A stretch of 64,000 nt of DNA. It comes from Myxococcus eversor (GTDB lineage: Bacteria; Myxococcota; Myxococcia; Myxococcales; Myxococcaceae). The notes under the pieces are model-generated. The model worked only from the letters and a program-made list of their open reading frames with translations. It was not told the origin of the DNA and did no database searches. How positions within the stretch are numbered: the stretch's first letter is position 1; every line of letters begins with the position of its first letter. Position numbers and translations under genes: made by a program. Positions 52,925-61,982 of this stretch are shown here, piece after piece. The stretch covers positions 148,054-212,053 of the forward strand of contig NZ_JAAIXY010000021.1 in NCBI RefSeq assembly GCF_010894455.1, read 5' to 3'.

Positions 52925-53512
52925 ATGGCCATCCAGCGCAAGGGCTCACAGCCCTCCACCCGGACCGTGGCCAGCGGAGTGCCACCCGACCTCCTGGCGC
53001 TGTACCAGCGCCACGGCGCCACCATCTACCGTCGGGCCTTCTTCCTCCTGCGCGACGCGGACGAGGCGCGCGACGTGGCACAGGACGTCTTCGTCGCGCT
53101 CGTCTCACGACAGGAGCGGCTGGCTGCCTCTCCACGCGAGACGCCATCCCTGCTGTACGAAGTGACGACGTGTCTGGCCATTGACCGGCTGCGCCGACGA
53201 TTCCGGCGGGCACGCCATGGCCCATCCCATCTCCTGTCCCCTGCTCCCGACCCGGACATGGAGCCCTCGCATTCCGGCAACCTGGCGCGCGTCGAGGCGG
53301 CCAGGGACCTCGCCATGCTCACCCGTGGCGAGTCACCCCGGACCATGACGGTCGCCATCCTCCACTTCGTGGAGGGACGCAGCCACACGGAAGTGGGCAA
53401 GGAGTTGTCACTGTCACCCAAGACGGTGAGAAGCCTGCTCAAGCGCTTCGTGAATCGCGCCCGCAAGCGCGGCACCCGTCTCGACTGTATTTCTCCGCGC
53501 GGGCCCAAATAG
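52925..53512 (+). CDS. ECF-like RNA polymerase sigma factor
   Basis: A 195-residue sigma factor with region 2 (LALYQRHGATIYRRAFFLLR, DADEARDVAQDVFVALV, CLAIDRLRRRFR) and a region 4 helix-turn-helix (HTEVGKELSLSPKTVRSLLK). The linker between them is short, as in group 4 factors. The ATG at 52925 follows GGGGGGAAAG; a GTG six codons upstream is less likely. No anti-sigma gene is adjacent. The secreted VWA lipoprotein 80 bases downstream runs the same way and may be co-transcribed or a target. Confidence 0.85.
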   Translation: MAIQRKGSQPSTRTVASGVPPDLLALYQRHGATIYRRAFFLLRDADEARDVAQDVFVALVSRQERLAASPRETPSLLYEVTTCLAIDRLRRRFRRARHGPSHLLSPAPDPDMEPSHSGNLARVEAARDLAMLTRGESPRTMTVAILHFVEGRSHTEVGKELSLSPKTVRSLLKRFVNRARKRGTRLDCISPRGPK

Positions 53513-53591
53513 CAGCCGCCTGAAATGAAATGTCCCTCTTTGAGTGCGTCAGACGATTCATCTGCCAGCAACCCCGTCCATTGGAGCCCGC

Positions 53592-55190
53592 GTGAATCGC
53601 ACTCTCAAGCAGATGTTGTGGTGTGCCCTGGTGATGCCGGCGTTCATCGCCTGTGGGCCTGACCTGGGGACCGAGCAGTCCTCGACTCCCCTCCCTGAAG
53701 AGTCTCGACAGGCTATTTCGCTCGTGGCGGACCCGCGCGTGAATGACGACGTGAGCCGCGACGGTCCCCGGACGCCCACGAGGCTCATCCAGGCGGAGCA
53801 TTCCTTCGCGGGCCCGGAGGTCCAGGGATTGGGGCCCAACCGCTATGGACTGGTCCTGATGGACCGCTCAGGCTCGCTGACCACGGTCCGCGCCAGCACG
53901 GGCAACTCCCGGTGCTATGACTCCCGGAAGCAGGCCCTGTTGGAGCTGGACAGACTCTTCGACCCCAACGATTTGGACCGCACGCACGTCGCCGTCTGGA
54001 GCTTCGCGGGCACGGTCGTCACCAAGCACACCGTGAACTATGTGGACTACGCCACGGCCAAGGCCGCCATCGAAGCCCTGCCGGCCGAGGGCTGCTCGGG
54101 CGTGACGCCGCTGGCGGATGCGATGTGCTGGGCCATCGACAACCTGTCCACGCAGGACCCGGGCTTCACGACGAATCTCTACATCGCCACGGACGGCGAG
54201 GAGAACTCGAGCACCGGCGAGTGCTCGGGGCCCAACGGGACGGTGGGGAACCTGGCGAGCTGGCATGGGAAGGTCTACACGAAGGCCAATGCCAGCCTGG
54301 TGAAGACAAGCACCTCCTACTGGGTGTCCTCCACCGACCTGGAGCTGTGGCCCGGACAGTTCGAGTCGCTCGCATCCGCCGCGGCTACCTGCACCACCGC
54401 CGCCCCCTGGATTTGCGACGACCAGCTCTTCTCCGCGCTCGCCACCCGCTCCGGCGGTGAGTACCGGCGCGCCAACGACGCCAACGCGGCCTATCCCTGT
54501 GCCCGGGCGACGTCGTGCCCCGTTCCGTACGCGGGGACGCGTGGCAACACCCTGCCCTTCAGGGTCAGCGGAACCAACAACGCCACCGTCAACACGGCGA
54601 ACCAGGCCATCTACCTGCGCGCGGGGGAGACGCTCACCGTGGGGACGTGCGGCGTGGCGGGCGCCTCGGCCGTCGGCGACACGAACATGAAGCTGTTCGG
54701 GCCTGGCGGCACCCAGGTCGCCCAGAACGATGACAGCTGCGGCCTGCTCTCCAAGATTACTTTCACGGCGCTTACGACGGGCACCTACCAGGTCCGCGTC
54801 GGCTGCTTCGCCAACAACCCCTGCAACGGAACGGCGGCATATACCATCGCCGGCGCGTTCAACTTCACCGCCACCAAGACGCAGAACGCCACCGTCAACA
54901 CCTTCAACCGGAGCATCTATCTGCGCCCGGGCCAGCGCCTCCAGCTCGGCACGTGCGGCGTCGCGGGTGCGTCCGGCGTCGGCGACACCCTCGTGCGCCT
55001 CTTCGGCCCCACCACGCCGAGCACCCAGGTCGCCTTCAACGATGATGCGTGCGGAGGGAGCCTCTCCAACTTCACCTACGCCGTGCCGGATACAGGCGCC
55101 GGCGAGTCGGAGATTCGCGTGGGCTGCTATGCCACCACCTCCTGCAATGGCTCGGTGGGGTACGTCATCACAGACGCCGCGGTCCCCTGA
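53592..55190 (+). CDS. VWA-domain lipoprotein with two pre-peptidase C-terminal domains
   Basis: A 532-residue lipoprotein (lipobox FIAC). Residues ~85-300 form a von Willebrand A domain with the MIDAS start GLVLMDRSGSL (D-x-S-x-S) and the later ATDGEENSS. Two ~110-residue pre-peptidase C-terminal-like beta domains follow, each opening with NATVNT and containing LTVGTCGVAGASAVGD or LQLGTCGVAGASGVGD. I use the GTG at 53592 because GGAG precedes it and it begins the signal peptide. It probably binds a metal-dependent partner at the cell surface. Confidence 0.85.
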   Translation: MNRTLKQMLWCALVMPAFIACGPDLGTEQSSTPLPEESRQAISLVADPRVNDDVSRDGPRTPTRLIQAEHSFAGPEVQGLGPNRYGLVLMDRSGSLTTVRASTGNSRCYDSRKQALLELDRLFDPNDLDRTHVAVWSFAGTVVTKHTVNYVDYATAKAAIEALPAEGCSGVTPLADAMCWAIDNLSTQDPGFTTNLYIATDGEENSSTGECSGPNGTVGNLASWHGKVYTKANASLVKTSTSYWVSSTDLELWPGQFESLASAAATCTTAAPWICDDQLFSALATRSGGEYRRANDANAAYPCARATSCPVPYAGTRGNTLPFRVSGTNNATVNTANQAIYLRAGETLTVGTCGVAGASAVGDTNMKLFGPGGTQVAQNDDSCGLLSKITFTALTTGTYQVRVGCFANNPCNGTAAYTIAGAFNFTATKTQNATVNTFNRSIYLRPGQRLQLGTCGVAGASGVGDTLVRLFGPTTPSTQVAFNDDACGGSLSNFTYAVPDTGAGESEIRVGCYATTSCNGSVGYVITDAAVP

Positions 55191-55351
55191 GGGTGGGACA
55201 CGTCTCGCGGGGGCGCCGCTGATTCCGGCGGTCCAGGCCGACCTCGCAGGTCGCGCCCCCAGTCACGAATGCCCCAACCGAGCAGGTCTCCTCCATTTCA
55301 CACTCCCTGTGAAATTCTAGACTCAACACATCCCACAGTGTCAGATGGAAC

Positions 55352-55379
55352 AACACCCGGGACAGTCGTTCCGGGTGTT
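55352..55379. promoter_or_regulatory. hairpin in the leader of the lectin-like repeat gene
   Basis: AACACCCGG (55352-55360) pairs perfectly with CCGGGTGTT (55371-55379) around a ten-base loop. It ends only a few bases before the GAGGGGGAAG ribosome-binding site of the gene at 55402, so it could affect translation or end transcription from upstream. Confidence 0.45.
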
Positions 55380-55401
55380 CATCAGAGGGGGAAGTTCCAT
55401 C

Positions 55402-57873
55402 ATGACGAAGCAAGTCGAGACGAGGCGGGCGCCCGCATTGCGGGGCGTCCCTGCCAGGCTGCGCGTGCGGTTGGGTTTGGGGACACTGTTCGCGGGGTTG
55501 ACGCTCCTGCCGGGGGCCGCGCTGGCGGCGGCGCCCATGGGGGCCGTGCAAAGCATTTCATCGGATGGGTATGTGAGGGGTTGGGCCTATGCCCCCAACG
55601 TCCCGTCGGGCTCCGCCGAGGTGCGCTTCTACCTGGACGGTCCCACCGGGCCGCTCCTGGGCACCGTGCAGGCCAACGAGTACAGCGCCGCCGCGCAGGC
55701 GGCGGGCATCTCCGGCAACCGGGGCTTCAGCTTCCAGTTGCCGCTGCAGGACCGGAACGGCCAGGCGCACACCGTCTACACCGTCGCCTCGGACCCGTCG
55801 TTCGACGATGGCGGCGCTGTGAACATGGCCACCGCGTGCACCATGAGCAACGGCGCCGGAGCGGAGGCGCGGGCCCGCGGCTCCGACGACGCGTTCTCAT
55901 GGGAGTGTTTTCGCAGGCCGGGCGACAACAACGTAGGAGGGCCGGACCTGTGGGGGTACTGCGCGACGAAGGGCAGTGGCTTCGAGCCCCATCTCAAGGG
56001 CCCGCAGGTCGCGACGAATGCGGCGTACAACTGGGTCTGCCGCAAGCCCCAGACCTACACGCTGGACATGAACGTCGCGTGCACCAAGAACTTCGGCTCG
56101 GGTGTCGAGGGGCGCGCCACCAACGCCAATGACGCCTACACGTGGGGCTGCTTCCGGACGACCTCCGTGCCCGAGACGAGGGTGGTGGATCCCGACCTGA
56201 ATGGCTATTGCACGCAGAAGGTGGGCTCGGGCTACTACCCCACCCTGAACGGCCCCCAGGTTGGCTCCTATGCCTCGTACAACTGGGTCTGCCGCAAGTC
56301 GGGCTACTCCGACCAGCCCCTCATCATGAACACCGCCTGCCAGATTCGGAACGGCGCCAGTTCCTTTGCCCGCGCCAGCAACGTCAACGACGCGTACACG
56401 TGGGGCTGCTACAACCCCGCCGTCGCCGCGGGGACGCGCGTCGGCAGCCCGAACCTCGAGGCCGCCTGCCTCGACAGACATCCGACCGCGACGCCCTTCC
56501 TCGATGGCCCGCAGACGGGCCCGGGAGCGGCGAGCAAGTGGATGTGCCGCGCCTCCCTCAACGAGTCGGCGCTGGTGATGCAGACCGCCTGCACGATGCG
56601 CGACGCCAACTCCCAGGCGCGGGTGGCGAACGCGAACGACGCGTACACCTGGTCGTGCTGGGTTCAGAGCACCACCACCACGGTGGTGAACGGGCCCGAC
56701 CTGGGCGGCTACTGCTCGAACTATGTGGGCAGCGGCTACGAAGCGAAGGTGACCGGCGCCCCCCAGGGCACCAACGCCTCGTCCCTGTGGCGCTGCCGCA
56801 AGCCTCGCACCTCCCCCGCGACGACGAACCTTGGCTCGCAGTCGTATTTCCTGAGCCCGCCCGCCACCCAGTCCGAGACGCTCCACTACGTCTCCATGCA
56901 CCTGCCCAATACCTCTGGGGCGACGCGCGCCAGCGGCACCTTCTACCCGTGGCCCGGCCGCAAGGTCGCCATCCAGACCCCGCGGGCCAATGGGCACTAC
57001 AACTCCTCGGCCGCCGCGGACAACAACCCCGCGGTGATGGCCAAGATTGTCCAGGTCCTGGATGCAGCCTACGACTGGTACGTGGAGGCGACGGGCCGCA
57101 CGCCCCCTACCGCCAACCACTACCAGAGCCGCCTCACCTTCACCGTCATCGAGCCCAACTGCGGCGCGGCCTGCGGGCGCCTGGGCAGCACTGGCATCGA
57201 GCTGTCCAACGCGACGTACGAGGCCCTCTACAAGGGCGTCCGCGACTCGCTCGCCAACCCGACGACGTATCCCCGGCCCACCTTCGACCAGGCGGTCTTC
57301 TATGAGCTGGGCCGCAACTTCTGGCTCTTCGAATCGGAGCTCTCCTACAAGGACCAGCTCACCAACCCTGACGGCTCGAAGAGGGGCAACGGTGGCAGCG
57401 TCGTCACCGGGTATGCGGTCGCCATGCGCTTCTACTCCATGGAAGCCGCGGGCGTGGACGGCGCCAACTTCGGGAGCATGACCTTCCCCGCCCTCAAACA
57501 GGCTGTCTCCGATTTGGTGGACACGTACCTGGCGAACACCAGCCTGACCTGGCAGAACACCCTGGCCCAGGACCTGGGCATCCCGGGCAGCCCCTACGGT
57601 GGAGCGGACCTGTTCGCCTCATTCGTGATGCGGATTGCCAGCGCCCACCCGGACCGGGACTTCATCAAGCTGGTGTGGAAGCACGCGGACAACCAGCCCA
57701 ACGCCAGCACCACGCAGCAGACGGTGGACAACTTCATCGTCGCGACCAGCCTCGCGGCGAACACGAATCTGACGGCCGTGTTCAACGGGTGGCGCTGGCC
57801 TGCTCCGAGCGCCACCGCGCTCTCGAAGATCAGCCATCTGAATTCGCCGAACCTGTCGAACTACGGGCTGTAG
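55402..57873 (+). CDS. secreted protein with six Cys-rich lectin-like repeats and a zincin-like C-terminal domain
   Basis: An 823-residue protein with a Sec signal (FAGLTLLPGAALAA). An Ig-like N-terminal domain (SSDGYVRGWAYAPNV) precedes tandem ~75-residue repeats of the form ACTM-x-NGAGA-x-A-RA-x-x-x-NDAYTW-x-C. The C-terminal ~250 residues look like a metallopeptidase of the M60 or basic-secretory kind, but the expected HExxH position reads FYELGRNFW, lacking both His. The start ATG follows GAGGGGGAAG. It could be a carbohydrate-binding surface protein with an inactive or unusual enzyme domain. Confidence 0.72.
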   Translation: MTKQVETRRAPALRGVPARLRVRLGLGTLFAGLTLLPGAALAAAPMGAVQSISSDGYVRGWAYAPNVPSGSAEVRFYLDGPTGPLLGTVQANEYSAAAQAAGISGNRGFSFQLPLQDRNGQAHTVYTVASDPSFDDGGAVNMATACTMSNGAGAEARARGSDDAFSWECFRRPGDNNVGGPDLWGYCATKGSGFEPHLKGPQVATNAAYNWVCRKPQTYTLDMNVACTKNFGSGVEGRATNANDAYTWGCFRTTSVPETRVVDPDLNGYCTQKVGSGYYPTLNGPQVGSYASYNWVCRKSGYSDQPLIMNTACQIRNGASSFARASNVNDAYTWGCYNPAVAAGTRVGSPNLEAACLDRHPTATPFLDGPQTGPGAASKWMCRASLNESALVMQTACTMRDANSQARVANANDAYTWSCWVQSTTTTVVNGPDLGGYCSNYVGSGYEAKVTGAPQGTNASSLWRCRKPRTSPATTNLGSQSYFLSPPATQSETLHYVSMHLPNTSGATRASGTFYPWPGRKVAIQTPRANGHYNSSAAADNNPAVMAKIVQVLDAAYDWYVEATGRTPPTANHYQSRLTFTVIEPNCGAACGRLGSTGIELSNATYEALYKGVRDSLANPTTYPRPTFDQAVFYELGRNFWLFESELSYKDQLTNPDGSKRGNGGSVVTGYAVAMRFYSMEAAGVDGANFGSMTFPALKQAVSDLVDTYLANTSLTWQNTLAQDLGIPGSPYGGADLFASFVMRIASAHPDRDFIKLVWKHADNQPNASTTQQTVDNFIVATSLAANTNLTAVFNGWRWPAPSATALSKISHLNSPNLSNYGL

Positions 57874-58045
57874 CGGCAGGCCTGTGAAGACGGTCGCGGA
57901 GGGTGGATGGCGCTCCTGGTTGAGGAGATGGCCTTCCGCGATGCTTCGAGCTCTCCCAGGAGGAATACTGTCCTCCTGGGGGAGTTGGCGTAGGGCTGGG
58001 CTTTCGTGTGGCTCACTGGCTACCCGTACGTGCAAGCAGACCGCA

Positions 58046-58070
58046 GGAGGGCCCGTGCGACAGGCCCTCC
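58046..58070 (-). terminator. hairpin terminator
   Basis: GGAGGGCC (58046-58053) pairs with GGCCCTCC (58063-58070) around nine bases, 12 bases beyond the stop codon at 58083 on the minus strand. No clear U-tract is present. Confidence 0.5.
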
Positions 58071-58082
58071 CGCGAGCACGCG

Positions 58083-58853
58083 CTACCAGATGCAGGACAG
58101 CGAGCTGACGGACATGGTGGGGAACGCCGAGAGCGCGCCATCCGGAACCACCCCGTGCGTCGAATGGGTCGTGACGTTCTTGCGCAGGCCGGAGAGGCTG
58201 CTGATGAACCCCACCGCGTACAGGGTGGCGCTGGAGCGCTCACGCAGGACCGCGCCGCACCACGGCTCGCTCGAGATGCTCGCCATCGTGCCCAGCGGAA
58301 CCGTCTTCACGCTGCTGTAGCCACCGAAATAGGCGATGTCCGCGGGGTCGGTGAGAAGGTACTTGGCACCGGCAACCCACAAATAGACCTGACTCGTCGT
58401 GCGCTCCTGGACCAGGAGACTCATGGCGTAGGTGTAATCGATGAAGGGGTCGGACCAGTTGCTGTTCGGGATGTCGTGGACGACCTTCCAATCATCCCAG
58501 ACATCCAGCTCCGTGGGGTTGGGAATCCACCAGGGTCGCTGTCCGACGACGACGTAGATGGGGCTGGTCCCAATCTGGCGGAAGAGCGTGCCGTCCATGG
58601 GCACCTGGGTATACGAGTCGATGGTGGCCTGGGGCAGGGGCACCAACGAGCGGCCCGAGTAGAGGCTGTGCTGCGCGGGCGGGATGAAGAAGCGCGCCCC
58701 GCCCGCCACGTAGTAGCGGTTCGACGTTTCGATGCCGAGCAGGACGTACCCATCCGGAGCGGAGACGTAGCCCGCGAAGGCGTTCGCTCCGAAGAGACTC
58801 AGCCCCAGGATGAGCCAGCGGGTGATGCATGCGAGAGAGGATGTGACACGCAC
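58083..58853 (-). CDS. hypothetical exported protein
   Basis: A 256-residue protein with a Sec signal (MRVTSSLACITRWLILGLSLFG region, ending NAFAG). The mature part repeats a motif in which a Tyr-rich strand is followed by a Pro turn: YVLLGIETSNRYYVAGGARF, IGTSPIYVVVGQRPWWIPN, TTSQVYLWVAGAKYLLTDP, SSATLYAVGFISSL. This periodicity suggests a beta-propeller or beta-prism-like structure. I use the GTG at 58853 because AGGAG lies upstream and it opens the signal sequence. The family is unknown to me. Confidence 0.7.
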   Translation of the reverse strand: MRVTSSLACITRWLILGLSLFGANAFAGYVSAPDGYVLLGIETSNRYYVAGGARFFIPPAQHSLYSGRSLVPLPQATIDSYTQVPMDGTLFRQIGTSPIYVVVGQRPWWIPNPTELDVWDDWKVVHDIPNSNWSDPFIDYTYAMSLLVQERTTSQVYLWVAGAKYLLTDPADIAYFGGYSSVKTVPLGTMASISSEPWCGAVLRERSSATLYAVGFISSLSGLRKNVTTHSTHGVVPDGALSAFPTMSVSSLSCIW

Positions 58854-59105
58854 GGATTCTTCTCCTGTCGTGAGAGGCCTGTGTCGCACCCGAGCGGGTG
58901 GACAAGTGCTCTACGAAGGCAGTCCTCATGTCTGGTCATGCCGCCTGCTTTTTGAAGGACACCTCCGCGTGCATGGCCAGACCTTCACCAGGAGTGAGAA
59001 AGTGAGCCGCGAATATGACCGTGACGACGAACGAGGAGCATGCTCCACGGGGCAAGGACCGGTTGGTCGACGAGGACAGCCACGCTACGCTGGCAGGTGG
59101 GGCTC

Positions 59106-60041
59106 TTACTGGACACCGCTGAGCTCGTGAATCCGCGCGTGGAGCCACGGGAGGTAGTGGGAGACACGTGTGTAGACTCCGGGAAGTCCCGGTCGTCCGC
59201 AGCCCAGGCCGAAACTCGTGAGGCCGTGAAGCACATAGGCCCCATCCGGCTCGGGTAGGACCAGGGGGCCACCACTGTCTCCCTGACACGAGTCCCTGCC
59301 CCCTTCCGGATACCCGGCGCCGAACATCAGCGCGGGAGCAATGGGAATCCGCTCCTGGGTGTAGGCGGCGATCAGCGCCTCATCACTGACGATGGGAACC
59401 CGCACCTGCATCAGGATGCTGGACGTGTCGTAGTCATCCTCTTTCGTCAGCCCCCAGCCCGCGATGGACGCGATTGCGCCGACGGGGACCTGCTGCCCGG
59501 ATGAAGGCAGACAGACGGGTTGGGCCACCGGCCAACCCCAGACAGGGGGACGAGATGACCGCGAGGAGCGGTGCGGAATGGAGGTTCGTCCACAGGACGT
59601 CGAGGGCCCGCTTCCGAACTCGACGGGCGTCTCGAGCTTGAGGACGGCGATGTCGTTCTCCGACGTCTCCGGGTCGTAATCCGGATGATAGACAATCTTC
59701 GCCACCCGGGTGGTGACTTGCCTCGCCCCCGGTGCGCGGACGTCGTGCACCCCCGCGACGACCCGGAATTCGGGGACGCGATCATCGGCGACACAATGCG
59801 CGGCGGTGATGACGATGTCCGTCCGGGCCTGGCTCCCCACACGAACCAGACTGCCACCGCAGAAGTGGTACCCGATGGATTGCAGGCTGACGATCCAGGG
59901 CCAGGAGTAGGGCCAGGCCTCGATGCCGCCCACGATTCCCCGCGTCCCCTGCCCCACCTCGTCGGGCGGGTTCGGGTCCAGTGCTGAACTTCCGCACCCC
60001 AACAGCCCCACCGCGACGACCACGTGGCGCATGAAACGCAT
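59106..60041 (-). CDS. trypsin-like S1 serine protease
   Basis: A 311-residue secreted protease. It has a lipoprotein-like signal (VVVAVGLLGC), the activation site IVGGIEAWPYSWPW and the full catalytic triad: His in TAAHC, Asp in NDIAVLK and Ser in DSCQGDSGGPL. Between the Asp and the region before SIAGWG there is a ~30-residue Ser/Arg/Pro-rich insertion (GPSTSCGRTSIPHRSSRSSR and following) not usual in the family. The start follows AGGAGG. It probably degrades proteins outside the cell. Confidence 0.88.
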   Translation of the reverse strand: MRFMRHVVVAVGLLGCGSSALDPNPPDEVGQGTRGIVGGIEAWPYSWPWIVSLQSIGYHFCGGSLVRVGSQARTDIVITAAHCVADDRVPEFRVVAGVHDVRAPGARQVTTRVAKIVYHPDYDPETSENDIAVLKLETPVEFGSGPSTSCGRTSIPHRSSRSSRPPVWGWPVAQPVCLPSSGQQVPVGAIASIAGWGLTKEDDYDTSSILMQVRVPIVSDEALIAAYTQERIPIAPALMFGAGYPEGGRDSCQGDSGGPLVLPEPDGAYVLHGLTSFGLGCGRPGLPGVYTRVSHYLPWLHARIHELSGVQ

Positions 60042-60391
60042 TGCAGCCTCCTGTTCCAGGTGACGCGGAGGACTGTAATGCCTGAACCCGGGACGCGCGC
60101 CGTCCCGAAGGAACGGCACGCACGCGTCCCGACACGAGCCGAGGCCGATACGTCATGTTCCTCACGACGCTCGGCGCAAGACTCAGGTCGACGACGTCGT
60201 CGCTCCCGTCCTGTCCTTCTTGCCGGGGAGGCACATCGATTTCGCCCTGGGGAGGCCGGCCCTTGCCGTGGGCGCTGGAGGTCGTCACGCCGGACGCGGA
60301 GGGCGCCTGGGGCTACACCCGGCCGGGCTCGGCGCGGGACAACCATCGCCCGCCTGTCAGACAGTGCTGGCCTCTCTCTCGGTCGGGCTCA
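60042..60391. other. intergenic region between two minus-strand genes
   Basis: I see no supported gene in these 350 bases. They should contain the promoter of the S1 protease gene and the 3' end of the next transcript. Frames crossing it look like shadows with biased Arg/Ala content. Confidence 0.35.
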
Positions 60392-61147
60392 TCACAGCCC
60401 GGCCGTCACGCGCGCCACCAGCCAGAAATTCCCCCTCACGATGTTGCCGGGCCACAGCAGAGGAGTCTTTTCGTCTGCCGCCGCGAGGACGTCGTAGGTG
60501 CCTCCGTAGGTCTTCACGAGGGCGTGCTGAAACGTATGGCCGGTGACGCCATTGGTGCGCACGTCCGCGGCCTCCACGTGCCCGGTGAAGTGGACCCGGG
60601 GCGCGACGGGCGGAGGAGGGCCGCCCTTGGACAGGAGCGCGGCGGGGTTGGGCACGAAGACCTTCGAGACCCGCGGCGCCTTCCCCGGCTTGCGCGAGGC
60701 CTGATAGGCCGCCTCGTCCGGCCAGGCCTGCAGCGACTCGGCGAAGGCACACGGCGCCAGTTCCAGCTCCGTGCCGGTCTGGATGCGCTCGCGCACCAGC
60801 GCGATGTCATCGAGCTGCGTGGCGAAGGGGTAGAAGACGTGGCCTTCGGCGTCCACCATCTCGGCCTCCAGCGGGTCGCAGAAGCGGCAGCTCTTGTGGG
60901 AGGCGAAGCCGATGGCGCGGACCCGCAGGCGCGAATCCGCCCGGAAGCTCGGGATGGAGCACTCCACTTTGCTCGCGTGGTTGAAGACGAAGCTGTAGCT
61001 CGCACCCGAAGCGTCGGACCACACCTTCAACTCGTGGTCACCCGCCGTGCCCGCGCTCGTGGTGTTCTTCAGCAGGGAATCCATGACGCGCCCGAAGGTC
61101 GCCTGGTCGTTGGCGTGGATTCCGATGCAGGCGAGGTGGTTTGCCAT
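60392..61147 (-). CDS. hypothetical protein
   Basis: A 251-residue soluble protein without a signal peptide: MANHLACIGIHANDQATFGR at the start, then YSFVFNHASKVECSIPSF, CRFCDPLEAEMVDAEG and a C-terminal IVRGNFWLVARVTAGL. The CRFC pair and regular beta strands suggest a compact beta fold, perhaps two similar halves. The ribosome-binding site is weak, so the start is provisional, but it coincides with a sharp rise in protein-like sequence. Function unknown. Confidence 0.65.
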   Translation of the reverse strand: MANHLACIGIHANDQATFGRVMDSLLKNTTSAGTAGDHELKVWSDASGASYSFVFNHASKVECSIPSFRADSRLRVRAIGFASHKSCRFCDPLEAEMVDAEGHVFYPFATQLDDIALVRERIQTGTELELAPCAFAESLQAWPDEAAYQASRKPGKAPRVSKVFVPNPAALLSKGGPPPPVAPRVHFTGHVEAADVRTNGVTGHTFQHALVKTYGGTYDVLAAADEKTPLLWPGNIVRGNFWLVARVTAGL

Positions 61148-61362
61148 CCACGGACGGTAGCACGCGCCCACTGCGTCGATGTCCACCACCCGCCCTCCCT
61201 CCGGCGCATACACCACCGGCGAATGGCCTGGCAGCGCCGCTCCCCGGAAGCCCCTCGGCGGCTCGAGGCGCTTTTCGCTCGCCGGCAGGTCGTTCCCCAC
61301 GCCGTGGTTCTCGTTCGGCGCACGGGGACCGGTGCGGACCTCCTCGGGCGAGGACCAGGTCG

Positions 61363-61825
61363 CATTGGGGGGTGGCGCTCGGGGCTCGCGTGGAGCTGGT
61401 GCACGATCTCGACGCACGATTGTCATTGGCCGCGACCGCGCCAACCCTCGACGACACCGGCGAACAGCGCATCCGCCTGCGTACGCTGAGCACTTCGGCG
61501 ATGCTCTTCGCGCGGCGTGGAAGCCTGCCCTTGTGGATGGGGACCGGCGCGGAGTTTGTTTTCGTGTCGGTGGACCGCCCCGTGCCGGACTTCGACACCA
61601 TCGAGACCGAGAACTGGGGGGCCTGGTGGGAGTGGAGACGAGGTTCCGGTTCGCGCGCGCCACCGCGGTGCTCGGAGTCCAGGGCTCCTGGCATCCGTTC
61701 CTCGCGTACGCCGACGTCACCGCGACGACCACCTTCACCTATCCGAGGCTGGGGCTGGGTGTGCTCGCGGGGTTCGAAATCGACGCGACGTGTTCTGACC
61801 TGGTCAAGTCCCGAATCGGGGGTAG
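61363..61825 (+). pseudogene. frameshifted outer-membrane-barrel-like protein
   Basis: One frame encodes alternating-residue beta strands (VALGARVELVHDLDARLSLA, IRLRTLSTSAMLFARRGSLP, LWMGTGAEFVFVSVDRP) up to a run of six G at 61616-61621. Exactly there the strand pattern moves to another frame (GLVGVETRFRFARATAVLGV, FLAYADVTATTTFTYPRLGL). The pattern fits an outer-membrane beta-barrel or autotransporter-like strand array. The N-terminus with a signal peptide is missing, so the gene is a remnant, or at least frameshifted. Confidence 0.6.
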
Positions 61826-61982
61826 TTGCTCAGGAAGGGGGTTGGGGGAGGAACGGAGACGCCCTGCTGGCAGCTTGCCGCATCTGCCTGCTCCCCGGAG
61901 AGGACCCATACGAAGCGTGGGAGAGTCGTCGGTCTGATTTCGCGGAGGCCATCCTCAACCAGCTTGCTCGGCCACAGTCGAG

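Noticed and set aside
55897..57120. 407-codon minus-strand frame opposite the lectin-like repeat gene
   Set aside because: It has no domain similarity and mirrors the repeat structure of the plus-strand gene.
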